Source: Myxococcales bacterium (lineage in GTDB: Bacteria; Myxococcota_A; Polyangia; Haliangiales; Haliangiaceae). Taken from it: DNA of 64,000 bases. Of the stretch, positions 48,228 to 56,264 are shown one piece after another. Positions within the stretch are counted from its first letter, which is position 1, and each line of letters starts with the position of its first letter. The position numbers and the translations under genes were made by a program. The notes beneath the pieces were generated by a model, which made no database searches, had not been told where the DNA came from, and worked only from the letters and a program-made list of their open reading frames with translations. The stretch lies in assembly GCA_016707895.1 (NCBI GenBank), contig JADJGV010000034.1, positions 806,001 through 870,000 of the forward strand, given 5' to 3'.

Positions 48228-48887
48228 GTGACCAGGGCCCACTACCCGGCGCGCTACCAGGACGCCCACGGCAGCGAGCACACGACGATCTCCAACGACG
48301 GCTCGTGCCTGCGGATGGTCGTGCGCGGCGTGGGGTGGCGTGGGCGTGACTTCGACCGGTTCGCGCCCGAGGCAGGGACGCCCGACGAGCTGCTCGCGAC
48401 GTTCACGCTCGCCGGTGGCGAGCTGTGCCAGTGCGAGGTGGCGTGCGAGATCCCGGCCGTGGTCGTCGGCCCCGGTGGCGCGTCGACCGCGACGCTCACC
48501 GTCGCGCTCACGCTCGGTCGGCCGTCGCCGCGCGGCGGCATCGACGAGGTGACCCTGCGCATCGTGCTCACCTGGGCCGAGGGGCGGGCCGAGGGGACCG
48601 GCGCCAGCGGTTGGTTCGAGGACGAGCTCCTCGAGATCCAGCGTCAGCTACCGCCGGACGTCTACCTGCGGAGCTGCATCAACTGCCAGTACTCCGACTA
48701 CAGCCCGGGCGGCCACGGGCTGTTCGGCGACCTGCTGTGCTTCCGCAACGCGAAGGACGCGTACGCTCAGGTCCGCTCGAAGGAGACGTTCTGGCCGGTG
48801 CTGCGGCTCGCCGAACGATCGGTGCAAGAGACCGATCACTGCGACCAGTTCGCGCGGCGCGTGCCCGGCACGGGCTACCGCGGCTGA
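48228..48887 (+). CDS. DUF6304-like protein
   Basis: 219 residues from GTG 48228. A beta-rich N-terminal part has HYPARYQDAHGSEHTTISND and ELCQCEVACEIPAVV; the C-terminal part has FEDELLEIQRQLPPDVYLRSCINC and YSDYSPGGHGLFGDLLCFRN, which matches DUF6304 as I remember it from actinobacteria. Cys pairs suggest metal binding. Function unknown. Confidence 0.7.
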   Translation: MTRAHYPARYQDAHGSEHTTISNDGSCLRMVVRGVGWRGRDFDRFAPEAGTPDELLATFTLAGGELCQCEVACEIPAVVVGPGGASTATLTVALTLGRPSPRGGIDEVTLRIVLTWAEGRAEGTGASGWFEDELLEIQRQLPPDVYLRSCINCQYSDYSPGGHGLFGDLLCFRNAKDAYAQVRSKETFWPVLRLAERSVQETDHCDQFARRVPGTGYRG

Positions 48888-48893
48888 CCGCGG

Positions 48894-49604
48894 CTACGCG
48901 ACCTGCGCGGCCAGCGCCAGCGCCAGCTCGACCATCCGCGCGAAGCCGCGCTGGCGCTCGTCGGCGGTGGTGTGGGCGCCGGTGAGCACGTGGTCGCTGA
49001 CGGTGAGGATCGACAGCGCGCGGGCGCCGGCGTGGGCGGCCAGCGTGTACAGCGCCGCCGTCTCCATCTCGGCGGCGAGGACGCCGTGCGCGGCCCAGCG
49101 GGTCCACCAGTCCTCGCGGCGGGCGTAGAACGTGTCGCTGGTCAGCACCGGCCCGACCCGCGGCGGGCGTGGCAGGCCGGCGCCGAGGTCGGCGGCGCGG
49201 CGCAGCAGGTCGAAGCTCGCGGTCGGCGCGTAGTCCATGCCGTCGAAGCGGTGGCGGATCATCGCCGAGTCGGTCGAGGCGCTCATCGCCAGCACGACGT
49301 CGCCCAGCTGGAGGTCGGGCTGGATCGCGCCGCAGGTGCCGATCCGGATCAGCACCCGCGCGCCGTAGCCGGCCAGCAGCTCGTGGACGTAGATCGCGCA
49401 CGACGGCATGCCCATGCCGGTGCTCTGCACCGACACCGGGTGCGCGCCGACACGGCCGGTGTAGCCCAGCGCGCCGCGCACGCGGTTGTGGCAGGTGGCG
49501 TCGGTCAGGAACTGCTCGGCGACGAACTGCGCGCGCAGCGGATCGCCGGGCAAGAGCACCACCGGCGCGATGGCGCCGGGCGCGGCCTCGAGGTGGACGG
49601 TCAT
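48894..49604 (-). CDS. deoD: Purine nucleoside phosphorylase, DeoD-type
   Basis: 236 residues, close to the 239 of E. coli DeoD. It splits purine nucleosides with phosphate. VVLLPGDPLRAQFVAEQFL, GMGMPSCAIYVHELL, RIGTCGAIQP, the ribose-binding EMETAALY and the catalytic-Asp segment LTVSDH all match the hexameric family. It stands without other salvage genes and is convergent with the DUF6304 gene. Confidence 0.93.
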   Translation of the reverse strand: MTVHLEAAPGAIAPVVLLPGDPLRAQFVAEQFLTDATCHNRVRGALGYTGRVGAHPVSVQSTGMGMPSCAIYVHELLAGYGARVLIRIGTCGAIQPDLQLGDVVLAMSASTDSAMIRHRFDGMDYAPTASFDLLRRAADLGAGLPRPPRVGPVLTSDTFYARREDWWTRWAAHGVLAAEMETAALYTLAAHAGARALSILTVSDHVLTGAHTTADERQRGFARMVELALALAAQVA

Positions 49605-49647
49605 CCCCGCACAGTACCGGAGCTAGCGACCGCCGCGTCGCGGGGGC

Positions 49648-50511
49648 TCACCCCAGGCGCACCTCGCGCGCGCCCTGCTTGGCGAGGTGGCGGATCACGA
49701 CGCGCGCGTTCTGCGCCAGCGGCGTCGCCCGCAGCACCGGCGCCACCGTGGCGAACAGCTGCTCGGCGTCGAGCCCGTAGAAGTACAGCGCGGTCTCGCG
49801 CGGCCCTTGCCACGACCCGCGGAAGTCGAGGTCGTCGCCGAGCGCGACCGCCAGCTGCTCGAGCAGCTCCTCGAGGCAGGTCGGCGTGTAGACCTCCTTG
49901 GGCAGGGTCACGCCGTCGAGGTAGATCGCCAGCCCCTCGGTGATGCCGACCGGCACCTCGACCTCCTGCCCGTCGTGCTCGTAGCGCAGCGACGAGCCCT
50001 TGGCCGCGCCGGTCTCGGCGAGGAAGCGGCGGATCACCGACAGCGCCGCGAGCGACGTGATCTCGACGTCGAAGTCGGCCTCCTGGATCTCGCCGTCCTT
50101 GCTGCACAGCGTGCCGCCGCCGTCGCCCGGCCCGCCGAGCCCGCCCGCCGCGAGCAGCTCGAACAGCGGCTCCTCGTAGCGCTCGCCGCGATCGATCGGC
50201 TGTACCGGCTCGGTGAGCGTGACGTTGACCGCGATCGGCGCCGGGGCGGGCTTGGCCTTGGCCTTGGCGGCGGGCTTGGCCTTGGTCTTGGCCTTGGCCT
50301 TGGCGGCGGGCTTGGCCTTGGTCGCGGCCTTGGCGGCGGCCTTGGTCTTGGCGGCGGGCTTGGCCTTGGTCGCGGCCTTGGCGGCGGGCTTGGCCTTGGC
50401 CTTGGCGGCGGGCTTGGCCTTGGCTTTGGCCTTGGCCTTGGCGGCGGGCTTGGCCTTGGCAGCGGGCTTGGCCTTGGCCTTGGGCTTCGCCTTCGTCGGC
50501 TTGGTCGGCAT
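49648..50511 (-). CDS. Hypothetical protein with histone-H1-like Lys/Ala/Pro tail
   Basis: 287 residues. Residues 1-92 are repeats of AKPAAKAK with 35 or more Lys, like eukaryotic H1 tails and bacterial H1-like proteins. The rest is an acidic to neutral domain (YEEPLFELLAAGG, VEITSLAALSVIRRFLAE, LEELLEQLAVALGDDLDFRG, TALYFYGLDAEQLF). The tail probably binds DNA or polyphosphate; the partner domain was not recognised. The tail may serve to tether this domain to the nucleoid. Confidence 0.75.
   Translation of the reverse strand: MPTKPTKAKPKAKAKPAAKAKPAAKAKAKAKAKPAAKAKAKPAAKAATKAKPAAKTKAAAKAATKAKPAAKAKAKTKAKPAAKAKAKPAPAPIAVNVTLTEPVQPIDRGERYEEPLFELLAAGGLGGPGDGGGTLCSKDGEIQEADFDVEITSLAALSVIRRFLAETGAAKGSSLRYEHDGQEVEVPVGITEGLAIYLDGVTLPKEVYTPTCLEELLEQLAVALGDDLDFRGSWQGPRETALYFYGLDAEQLFATVAPVLRATPLAQNARVVIRHLAKQGAREVRLG
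50245..50505 (-). repeat. Low-complexity repeat coding for the H1-like tail
   Basis: Imperfect units of GCCTTGGCGGCGGGCTTG (plus-strand view) fill 260 bp. They code for AKPAAKAK repeats and are codon-phased. They lack unique spacers, so this is not a CRISPR. Confidence 0.85.
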
Positions 50512-50608
50512 GCCGCGATCTCAGCCGTGCGCGGCGCGCAGGTCAACCCCGCGCGAAATGCGTGTGCGCGATCGCCGCGCGTCGCGGCGCCATGTGACGC
50601 TCCGCCGC

Positions 50609-51400
50609 ATGTCGCTCACGTTCGTCGATCTGGACACCGCCAAGACCGCGACCGATCCCGTGCTGGTCACGTCGAGCCTGGTGCCGAGCCCGTGGTCGGA
50701 GGCCGCGAAGGGCCTGTTCCGGCTGGCCCGGGTGCCGGTGCTGGTGGTGCGGCGCGGCCTCGACAAGACCGCCATCGACGCGTGGACCGGCGTCGACAAC
50801 GTGCCGGCGCTGCGCCACGGCATCGAGCCGGTGCGCACCAGCTGGGCCGCGATCACCGCGCTGGTGGCCCGGCTCGGCGTCGGGCGGGGCGGGCCGCCGC
50901 TGGTGCCCGACGCGCCGGCGGCGCGCGCCGCGGCGTACGGGACGCTGCACGAGATCGCCGGCGAGGGCGGCGTCGGGTGGAACGCGCGGCTGGCGATGAT
51001 CGACGCCGGGCGCGCCAGCGACGGCGCCCGCGGCTTCCCGGCGCCGGTGTCGAAGTTCCTCGGCCGCCGCTACGGCTACGCCGCCGGCGAGGTCGAGGCC
51101 AGCCGCGCCCGGATGGCCGCACAGCTGGCGTTCCTCGACGAGCAGCTCGCCGCGCAGCGCCGCGCCGGGCACGCGTATTTCGGCGGCGCCGCGCCGTCGG
51201 CGATCGACGTCTACGTCGCGACGTTCCTGACGCCGGTCGCCGCGCCGATCAGCGAGGCCGACTGCCCGGGGCTGACGCCGCTCCTGCGCCAGGCCTTCGC
51301 CACCGCCCACGAGGCCCTCGGCGGGCTGGTGCCGCCGGCGCTGCTCGCGCACCGCGCCCACATGTTCGCCACGCACCTGGCCTGGCCGATCGAGCTGTAG
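50609..51400 (+). CDS. Glutathione S-transferase-like protein
   Basis: 263 residues from ATG 50609. The N-terminal thioredoxin-like half has LVTSSLVPSPWSEAAKGLF and VPVLVVRR; the C-terminal helical half ends with GGAAPSAIDVYVATFLTPVAAP, the N-capping/S-I-D motif of GST C-domains, and LHAELAHR-like helices. No catalytic Cys; a Ser may serve. Substrate unknown. Confidence 0.7.
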   Translation: MSLTFVDLDTAKTATDPVLVTSSLVPSPWSEAAKGLFRLARVPVLVVRRGLDKTAIDAWTGVDNVPALRHGIEPVRTSWAAITALVARLGVGRGGPPLVPDAPAARAAAYGTLHEIAGEGGVGWNARLAMIDAGRASDGARGFPAPVSKFLGRRYGYAAGEVEASRARMAAQLAFLDEQLAAQRRAGHAYFGGAAPSAIDVYVATFLTPVAAPISEADCPGLTPLLRQAFATAHEALGGLVPPALLAHRAHMFATHLAWPIEL

Positions 51401-51426
51401 CCGTGCCTCCGGTCGATCGTGCGGCG

Positions 51427-52021
51427 ATGGCTCGAGATCCGATGGCGCCGTTGGTGATCCTCCTCGCGCTCGGCGCGTGCGGCCAGCGCGACGACGCGGT
51501 CCCGCCCCAGGCCGGTGCGGCCGCGCCGGTGCCCAAGGCGACGCTCGCCGCCGACCCGTTCACGCCTCGCGACGTCAGCAGGGCGGCGCTGGTGCGCGTC
51601 GAGGACGCGGTGCCGGGCGCGCCGTTCGCGATCGAGCTGCCGACCGGGCTGGTCCGCGAGGCCAAGGGCGCCTACGTCACCTGGCGCTGGCCCGACGGCA
51701 CGTTCAACGCGCCGTCGATCACCGTGATGACCGTGGACCGGCCGCCGGCGACCCTCCGAGGCGGCGGTGGCGGCGGCCAAGCTCACCAGCGACCCCGCGC
51801 TGGTGGTCGCGACGCAGCAACAGGTGCACGACGGCTTCCTGGTCAGCGTGCACCGGCCCGACGATCACTACATGGCGACCGAGCTGACCCGCACGTTCGG
51901 CGGCCAGGCGCTGCGGTGCTTGGTCGTGTATCGCACCACCGCCAAGCAAGGCCCGATCCCGGCGCGCGCCCTGACCACCACGCTGGCCGAGACGATCTGC
52001 GTGTCGCTCGCGCCGCGGTGA
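51427..52021 (+). CDS. Putative lipoprotein, frame broken near 51750
   Basis: From ATG 51427 or, better, ATG 51442 (MAPLVILLALGACGQ, a clear lipobox). The first 105 residues end in ITVMTVDRPPAT, where the frame must shift by one to continue as PSEAAVAAAKLTSDPALVVAT and VSVHRPDDHYMATELTRTFG to TGA 52019-52021. Corrected length about 197 residues. A Gly-rich GGCGGT run lies at the break. No family was recognised. The break is probably an indel error. Confidence 0.6.
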
Positions 52022-52083
52022 CGATCGGCGCGACGACATGTCGCGCCGCGCGCCGGCGGCCGCGGCGGTAGCGTGGACAGGCC

Positions 52084-53136
52084 GTGGCGGGTTGCCCGGC
52101 GTCCCCCCTGATGTCCAGCTCGGAACCGCCCGTCGCCATCGACGATGTCGCGATCGTCGACGCCCTGCCGGCCGCCGTCGTCGTGATCGACGACCACGGC
52201 ACGATCATCCGCGCCAACCCGCGCGCCTGCGAGGTGCTCGATCGGCCGACGTTGCTGGGCCTGTCGATCCACGTCGTGCTGGGGCCGTGGCCGCTGCCGC
52301 CGCTGTCCGAGCCGATGCGCGCCGAGCGCAACGTGGTGCGGCCCGACGGCAGCCCGCGCACCGTGGGGCTGGCCGCGTCGCCGATCCCGGGCGGCGGCAT
52401 GGTGATCGTGTTCCAGGATCTGGCGCGCTGGCAGCGGCTGCGCGACGAGCGCGATCGGCTGATGCGCCTGGCGATGGTGGGCGAGGCGCTGCCGACGATC
52501 CTCCACGAGCTCAAGAACCCGCTCGCGGCGCTGATCGCGGCCAGCGAGATCCTGATCGAGGACACCCCGGCGGGCGCGGTGCAGGATCAGCTCCACGCGA
52601 TCGTCGGCGAGGCCCGCCGGCTGCGGCTGGGCCTCGACGGCATCGGCTCGGTCGGGCGGGCGCTGGCGTCGCCGCGCTACCAGGTGATCGATCAGGCCTG
52701 CCGCGAGGCGTTCAAGGTGCTCGAGCTCCGCGCCAACCGCGCCGGGATCGCCACCCGCTGCGACGTGCGCGACCTGCCGTTGCTGCCGCTCGAGGCCGCG
52801 GTGGTGCGGGCGATGGTGTTCAACCTGGTCAACAACGCCATCCACGCGTGCGCCGCCGGCGCGGCGATCAACCTCCACGCGCGCCTGATCGACGATGGCC
52901 GGTGGTTCGAGTTGACCGTCGTCGACACCGGCTCGGGCATGCCCCACGACGTCCTGGTCCGGTGCACCGACCTGTTCTACTCGACCAAGCGCAACGGCTC
53001 GGGCATCGGCCTGGCCGTGGTGCGGCAGGCCGTCGTCGACGCCGGCGGCCGCCTCGACGTCGAGTCGGTGCCGGGGTTCGGCACCGGCATCACCGCGCGC
53101 ATCCCGGTCACGCCCGAGGCGCGCCCGGCGGCCTGA
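52084..53136 (+). CDS. PAS-containing sensor histidine kinase (soluble, orphan)
   Basis: 350 residues from GTG 52084. A PAS domain (about 20-120; AVVVIDDHGTIIRANPRACEVLD) is followed by the H-box HELKNPLAALIAAS (His near 141), N-box NLVNNAIHA, G1 DTGSGMP and G2 NGSGIGLAVVRQ. It resembles NtrB-type kinases and lacks membrane helices. No response regulator is adjacent, so its partner lies elsewhere. Confidence 0.9.
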   Translation: MAGCPASPLMSSSEPPVAIDDVAIVDALPAAVVVIDDHGTIIRANPRACEVLDRPTLLGLSIHVVLGPWPLPPLSEPMRAERNVVRPDGSPRTVGLAASPIPGGGMVIVFQDLARWQRLRDERDRLMRLAMVGEALPTILHELKNPLAALIAASEILIEDTPAGAVQDQLHAIVGEARRLRLGLDGIGSVGRALASPRYQVIDQACREAFKVLELRANRAGIATRCDVRDLPLLPLEAAVVRAMVFNLVNNAIHACAAGAAINLHARLIDDGRWFELTVVDTGSGMPHDVLVRCTDLFYSTKRNGSGIGLAVVRQAVVDAGGRLDVESVPGFGTGITARIPVTPEARPAA

Positions 53137-53155
53137 GCGGCGGCGCGGCGGTCGA

Positions 53156-53773
53156 TCACGCGGCGGCGCGGGCCGCGATCCGGGCGCGCCGGGGCCCTCG
53201 GCGGGCGTCGCGCGCGGCGAGGGCGCCGACCTGCGCGAGCCAGCGGTCGCGCGCCGCGGCGTCGAGCGCGCGGGTGCGGTGGATCGTCGTGAACGCGACC
53301 GGCGCCAGCCCGCAGAACGCCAGCGTGCCGCGGCCGAAGCTCGCGTGCAGCGTCCGCCGCAGCGCCAGGCGATACCACCAGCCGGGGCTGTCCATGGTCG
53401 TGACCACCCGGCTGGCGCGGCCCGCGAGCAGGCCGGTGGGCAGCGCGTGGCCCTCGAAGCGGAACGCCCAGCCCGGGAGGAACACCCGGTCGACGAAGCC
53501 GCGCACCACCGCCGGCGGCGCCGCCCAGTAGGTCGGGAACACCCAGATCAGGTGATCGGCGCGCTCGATCGCCGCGCGGGCGGCGAGCAGGTCGGGCTCG
53601 AGCGGCTGGTCGGTGCGGTAGCCGTGGCGGAGCACCGGGTCGAACCGCAGCGCGGTCAGGTCGAGGCGCTCGACCGCGCCGCCCGCCGCGAAGCCGTCGG
53701 CGTAGGCGGCGGCGAGGCGGTGGTTGAACGAGCCGGGGTCGGCGTGGCCGAGCAGCACGAGGGCGTTGGGCAT
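53156..53773 (-). CDS. NAD(P)H quinone reductase-like flavoprotein
   Basis: 205 residues. ALVLLGHADPGSFNHRLA at the N-terminus is the flavin phosphate loop of the MdaB/NQO family, and IWVFPTYWAAPPAVVRGFVDRVF the conserved middle. It reduces quinones or nitro compounds with two electrons. It is divergent from a LysR regulator with a palindrome between, so it is probably its target. Confidence 0.85.
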   Translation of the reverse strand: MPNALVLLGHADPGSFNHRLAAAYADGFAAGGAVERLDLTALRFDPVLRHGYRTDQPLEPDLLAARAAIERADHLIWVFPTYWAAPPAVVRGFVDRVFLPGWAFRFEGHALPTGLLAGRASRVVTTMDSPGWWYRLALRRTLHASFGRGTLAFCGLAPVAFTTIHRTRALDAAARDRWLAQVGALAARDARRGPRRARIAARAAA

Positions 53774-53793
53774 GGCCTCATCCTGGCGACGCC

Positions 53794-53827
53794 TGCGATG
53801 CAGCAATAGCGGTATGATCGCATCGCA
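53794..53827. promoter_or_regulatory. Inverted repeat between LysR and quinone reductase genes
   Basis: TGCGATGC-N18-GCATCGCA is a perfect 8-bp inverted repeat in the divergent gap. TATGAT (53813-53818) could be a -10 toward the LysR gene. LysR proteins usually bind such spaced dyads to control the divergent target and themselves. Confidence 0.5.
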
Positions 53828-53830
53828 GAT

Positions 53831-54751
53831 ATGCGAAGACGCATGGCAGCCCGGCCGCCGCCGGTGCCCGGCCCGACCCTCGGCCGGGCCGCCTGGGACG
53901 ACGTCCGGGTGCTGCTCGCGGTGCTGCGCCACGGCAGCTTCACCGCCGCCGCCCGGGCGCTGGCCACCGAGCAGTCGACGGTCAGCCGGCGGATCGCCGC
54001 GCTCGAGGCGGCGCTGGGCGTGGCGCTGTTCGAGCGCGGGCGGCGCGCGCCGACGCCCACCGAGGCCGCGCGGCGCCTGCGCCCGGCGGCCGAGCGCGTC
54101 GAGGCCGAGGTCGGGCAGCTGATCGACGCCGCCGCCGAGCCGCGCCCGGACGCGGTGCGGGGCCGGGTCCGCGTCGCCACCACCGACGAGCTGGCCGCCC
54201 ACGTGCTGGTGCCGCAGGCGCTGCCCGGCCTCCGCGCCGCCCACCCGGCGCTCACCGTCGAGCTGATCACCAGCTACGCCGCGGCCGACCTGATCGGGCA
54301 CCAGGCCGACGTCGGCGTGCGGTTCTTCCCCACCACCCGCGGCGAGCTGGTCGGACGCCGGATCGCGCGGCTGCCGACGGCGATCCTGTGCGCGCGCGGC
54401 AAGGCCGCGGCGTGGCGCCGCCGCGCGCTGTCCGAGCTCGACTGGATCGAGGTCGAGCTGGCCGGGCTGGCGACGCCCGAGTCGGCGTGGCTCGCCGCGC
54501 ACGTCGCGCGGCCGCCCAGCCTGGTGTGCACCAGCTACCAGGTGCAGCTGGCCGCGATCCGCAGCGGGCTCGGCGTCGGCGTCGGCCCGCGCGCCTACGC
54601 GCGGTTCGATCGCGGGCTCGACATCCTCGATGGGGCCGACCTGCCGGCGCTCGACGTCTACCTGGTCACCCGCCGCGCGATCCGGCATCAGCCGCGGATC
54701 GCGGTGGTGCTCGACGCGGTGGCGGCCGCGATCGGCGCGCTGGCCGAGTGA
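53831..54751 (+). CDS. LysR-family transcriptional regulator
   Basis: 306 residues. The winged HTH is WDDVRVLLAVLRHGSFTAAARAL with TEQSTVSRRIAALEAALG. The effector domain has VRVATTDELAAHVLVP and QADVGVRFF, as in LysR regulators. The start may be ATG 53843 instead, since 53831 lies 4 bp after the palindrome. It likely controls the divergent quinone reductase in response to a quinone or oxidant; this is inference. Confidence 0.9.
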   Translation: MRRRMAARPPPVPGPTLGRAAWDDVRVLLAVLRHGSFTAAARALATEQSTVSRRIAALEAALGVALFERGRRAPTPTEAARRLRPAAERVEAEVGQLIDAAAEPRPDAVRGRVRVATTDELAAHVLVPQALPGLRAAHPALTVELITSYAAADLIGHQADVGVRFFPTTRGELVGRRIARLPTAILCARGKAAAWRRRALSELDWIEVELAGLATPESAWLAAHVARPPSLVCTSYQVQLAAIRSGLGVGVGPRAYARFDRGLDILDGADLPALDVYLVTRRAIRHQPRIAVVLDAVAAAIGALAE

Positions 54752-54788
54752 GCGCGCCACCCGCGGCGCGCCGTGGTACCAGCGCCGC

Positions 54789-55220
54789 ATGGGTGAACCG
54801 CTGCCGGCGCACGCCGGGTTCCTGGGGACCTGGGTGCTGCTGCCCGAGACCTGCGTCTACGAGCAGGGCCTGCCGCCGCGCGCCGGCACCTACCGCATCG
54901 AGGAGGACGGCGACGCGCTGCGGTTCACGATCGACTGGATCGCGGCCGACGGCGCCGCCCACGCGGTGACGTTCGCCGGGCGCCCCGACGGGGTCGCGGT
55001 CCCGTTCGCCGGCGGCGACGCGGTCGACGCGATGGCGATCACGCTGGCGTCGCCCCGCGACCTGCGCTCGACGGCGTTCTGGCGCGGGCAGGAGCGAATG
55101 GTCGCGCAGCGGCAGCTCGACGCCCGCGGCGACGCGATGCGCGTGACCCAGCTGGTGCGGTTCGCCGACGGCACCCACGCCGCCAACGTCGCCGTGTACC
55201 GGCGCCACGCGCCGTCGTGA
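54789..55220 (+). CDS. Lipocalin-like small protein
   Basis: 143 residues from ATG 54789. The start HAGFLGTWVLLPETCVYEQGLPP, with GxW, and GTYRIEEDGDALRFTIDWI followed by alternating strands to the end (ANVAVYRRH) fit small lipocalin-like beta-barrels. It has no signal peptide. Co-directional with LysR, 37 bp downstream. Ligand unknown. Confidence 0.65.
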   Translation: MGEPLPAHAGFLGTWVLLPETCVYEQGLPPRAGTYRIEEDGDALRFTIDWIAADGAAHAVTFAGRPDGVAVPFAGGDAVDAMAITLASPRDLRSTAFWRGQERMVAQRQLDARGDAMRVTQLVRFADGTHAANVAVYRRHAPS

Positions 55221-55277
55221 CCTGCGCGGCGTGCGCCCACTCGAGGTCGAGCAGCGTCGGGCAGCTGGTGTCGCCGG

Positions 55278-56186
55278 TCACGGCGCGCGCACGGTCTCGA
55301 CGTGGACGAACTGGTCGGCGTAGCTCTCGAGCACGGCGCAGCCGCGCGGCGTCTCGAGCCGGGCCTGGTGGTGGACCTCGATCCACGCGTTCTCGATGTA
55401 CGTGCCGATGCCGGTCTCGCCGGCGAGGATCAGCCGATCGAGGAGCGCCGCGGGGATCGTGAGCTCGCCGGCGGCGGCGGGCGCGACGCACTCGACGTAG
55501 GCGCGGACGCCGTGGTGATCGCTGTCGAAGTGCACGAGCACCTCGGCCTCGGCCGGCGTGGCGATCGGGGTCCACGCGACGTCCATCGGCGCGTGCTCGC
55601 GCGCGACCAGCTGGGTGGTCGGCAAGGCCAGCGGCGGCACGCCGCGCACGGTCGCCGAAAGCGCCGCGACCGGGCCGGCGCCGGCCAGCGCCAGCGTGAT
55701 CGGATCGCCGGGGCGGTACAGGCCAGGGTAGCCCTGGTCGGCGTAGTAGCCGTTGCCGGCGCGCGGCGTCAGCGTCACCGGCGGCGTCGTGCCGGTAACG
55801 GTGAACGCGCCCGCGGCCAGCGCCTCGGGGTAGTCGGCGCAGCGCCCGTCGACGTCGCACACCTGGGCGCCGCCGCAGGCCGGCTCGCACAGCGCCGGGC
55901 GCGCGCCGACGAACCGGCAGCTGCCCTCGGTGAGCAGCGTCGCCTCGAGGCGCGGGTGCGGGAACGCCAGCAGCTGGCCGCCGACCTGGCTGCCGAGGCG
56001 CGCGCTGGCGCCGGGCTCGGCGACGACCGAGAACCGCGCGCTGGGTTCGCGGTCGCTGGCGCAGCTGGGGTCGACGGGCGGGCCGTCGGGGCCGGCGTCG
56101 CCGCCGCTTGCGCCGTCGCCGCCGCAGCCGGCGTGGGCGACGAGCAGCGCGAGCGACCAGGTGGCGCGGAGCAGCGGCGGGCGCAT
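55278..56186 (-). CDS. Cys-rich lipoprotein of unknown family
   Basis: 302 residues from ATG 56186. The lipobox is LLVAHAGCGG, then a Gly/Asp linker. CRFVGARPALCEPACGGAQVCDVDGRCADYP gives a tight disulfide-type cluster near residue 95-125. The C-terminal half is beta-rich, with PMDVAWTPIATPAEAEVLVHFDSDHHG and ENAWIEVHHQARLETPRG. Probably an exposed binding protein. Divergent from the beta-helix gene. Confidence 0.7.
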   Translation of the reverse strand: MRPPLLRATWSLALLVAHAGCGGDGASGGDAGPDGPPVDPSCASDREPSARFSVVAEPGASARLGSQVGGQLLAFPHPRLEATLLTEGSCRFVGARPALCEPACGGAQVCDVDGRCADYPEALAAGAFTVTGTTPPVTLTPRAGNGYYADQGYPGLYRPGDPITLALAGAGPVAALSATVRGVPPLALPTTQLVAREHAPMDVAWTPIATPAEAEVLVHFDSDHHGVRAYVECVAPAAAGELTIPAALLDRLILAGETGIGTYIENAWIEVHHQARLETPRGCAVLESYADQFVHVETVRAP

Positions 56187-56264
56187 CGCGGCGAGTCTAC
56201 CAGCCGCACCCGCGGTGGCGGCGCGCCGATGGCGAGCGCGGCGGTCGGGGCGTAGAGTCGGGCG

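Noticed and set aside
50245..50505. Short regular repeats that could suggest a CRISPR array
   Set aside because: No unique spacers; the repeat is codon-phased and codes for an H1-like tail.
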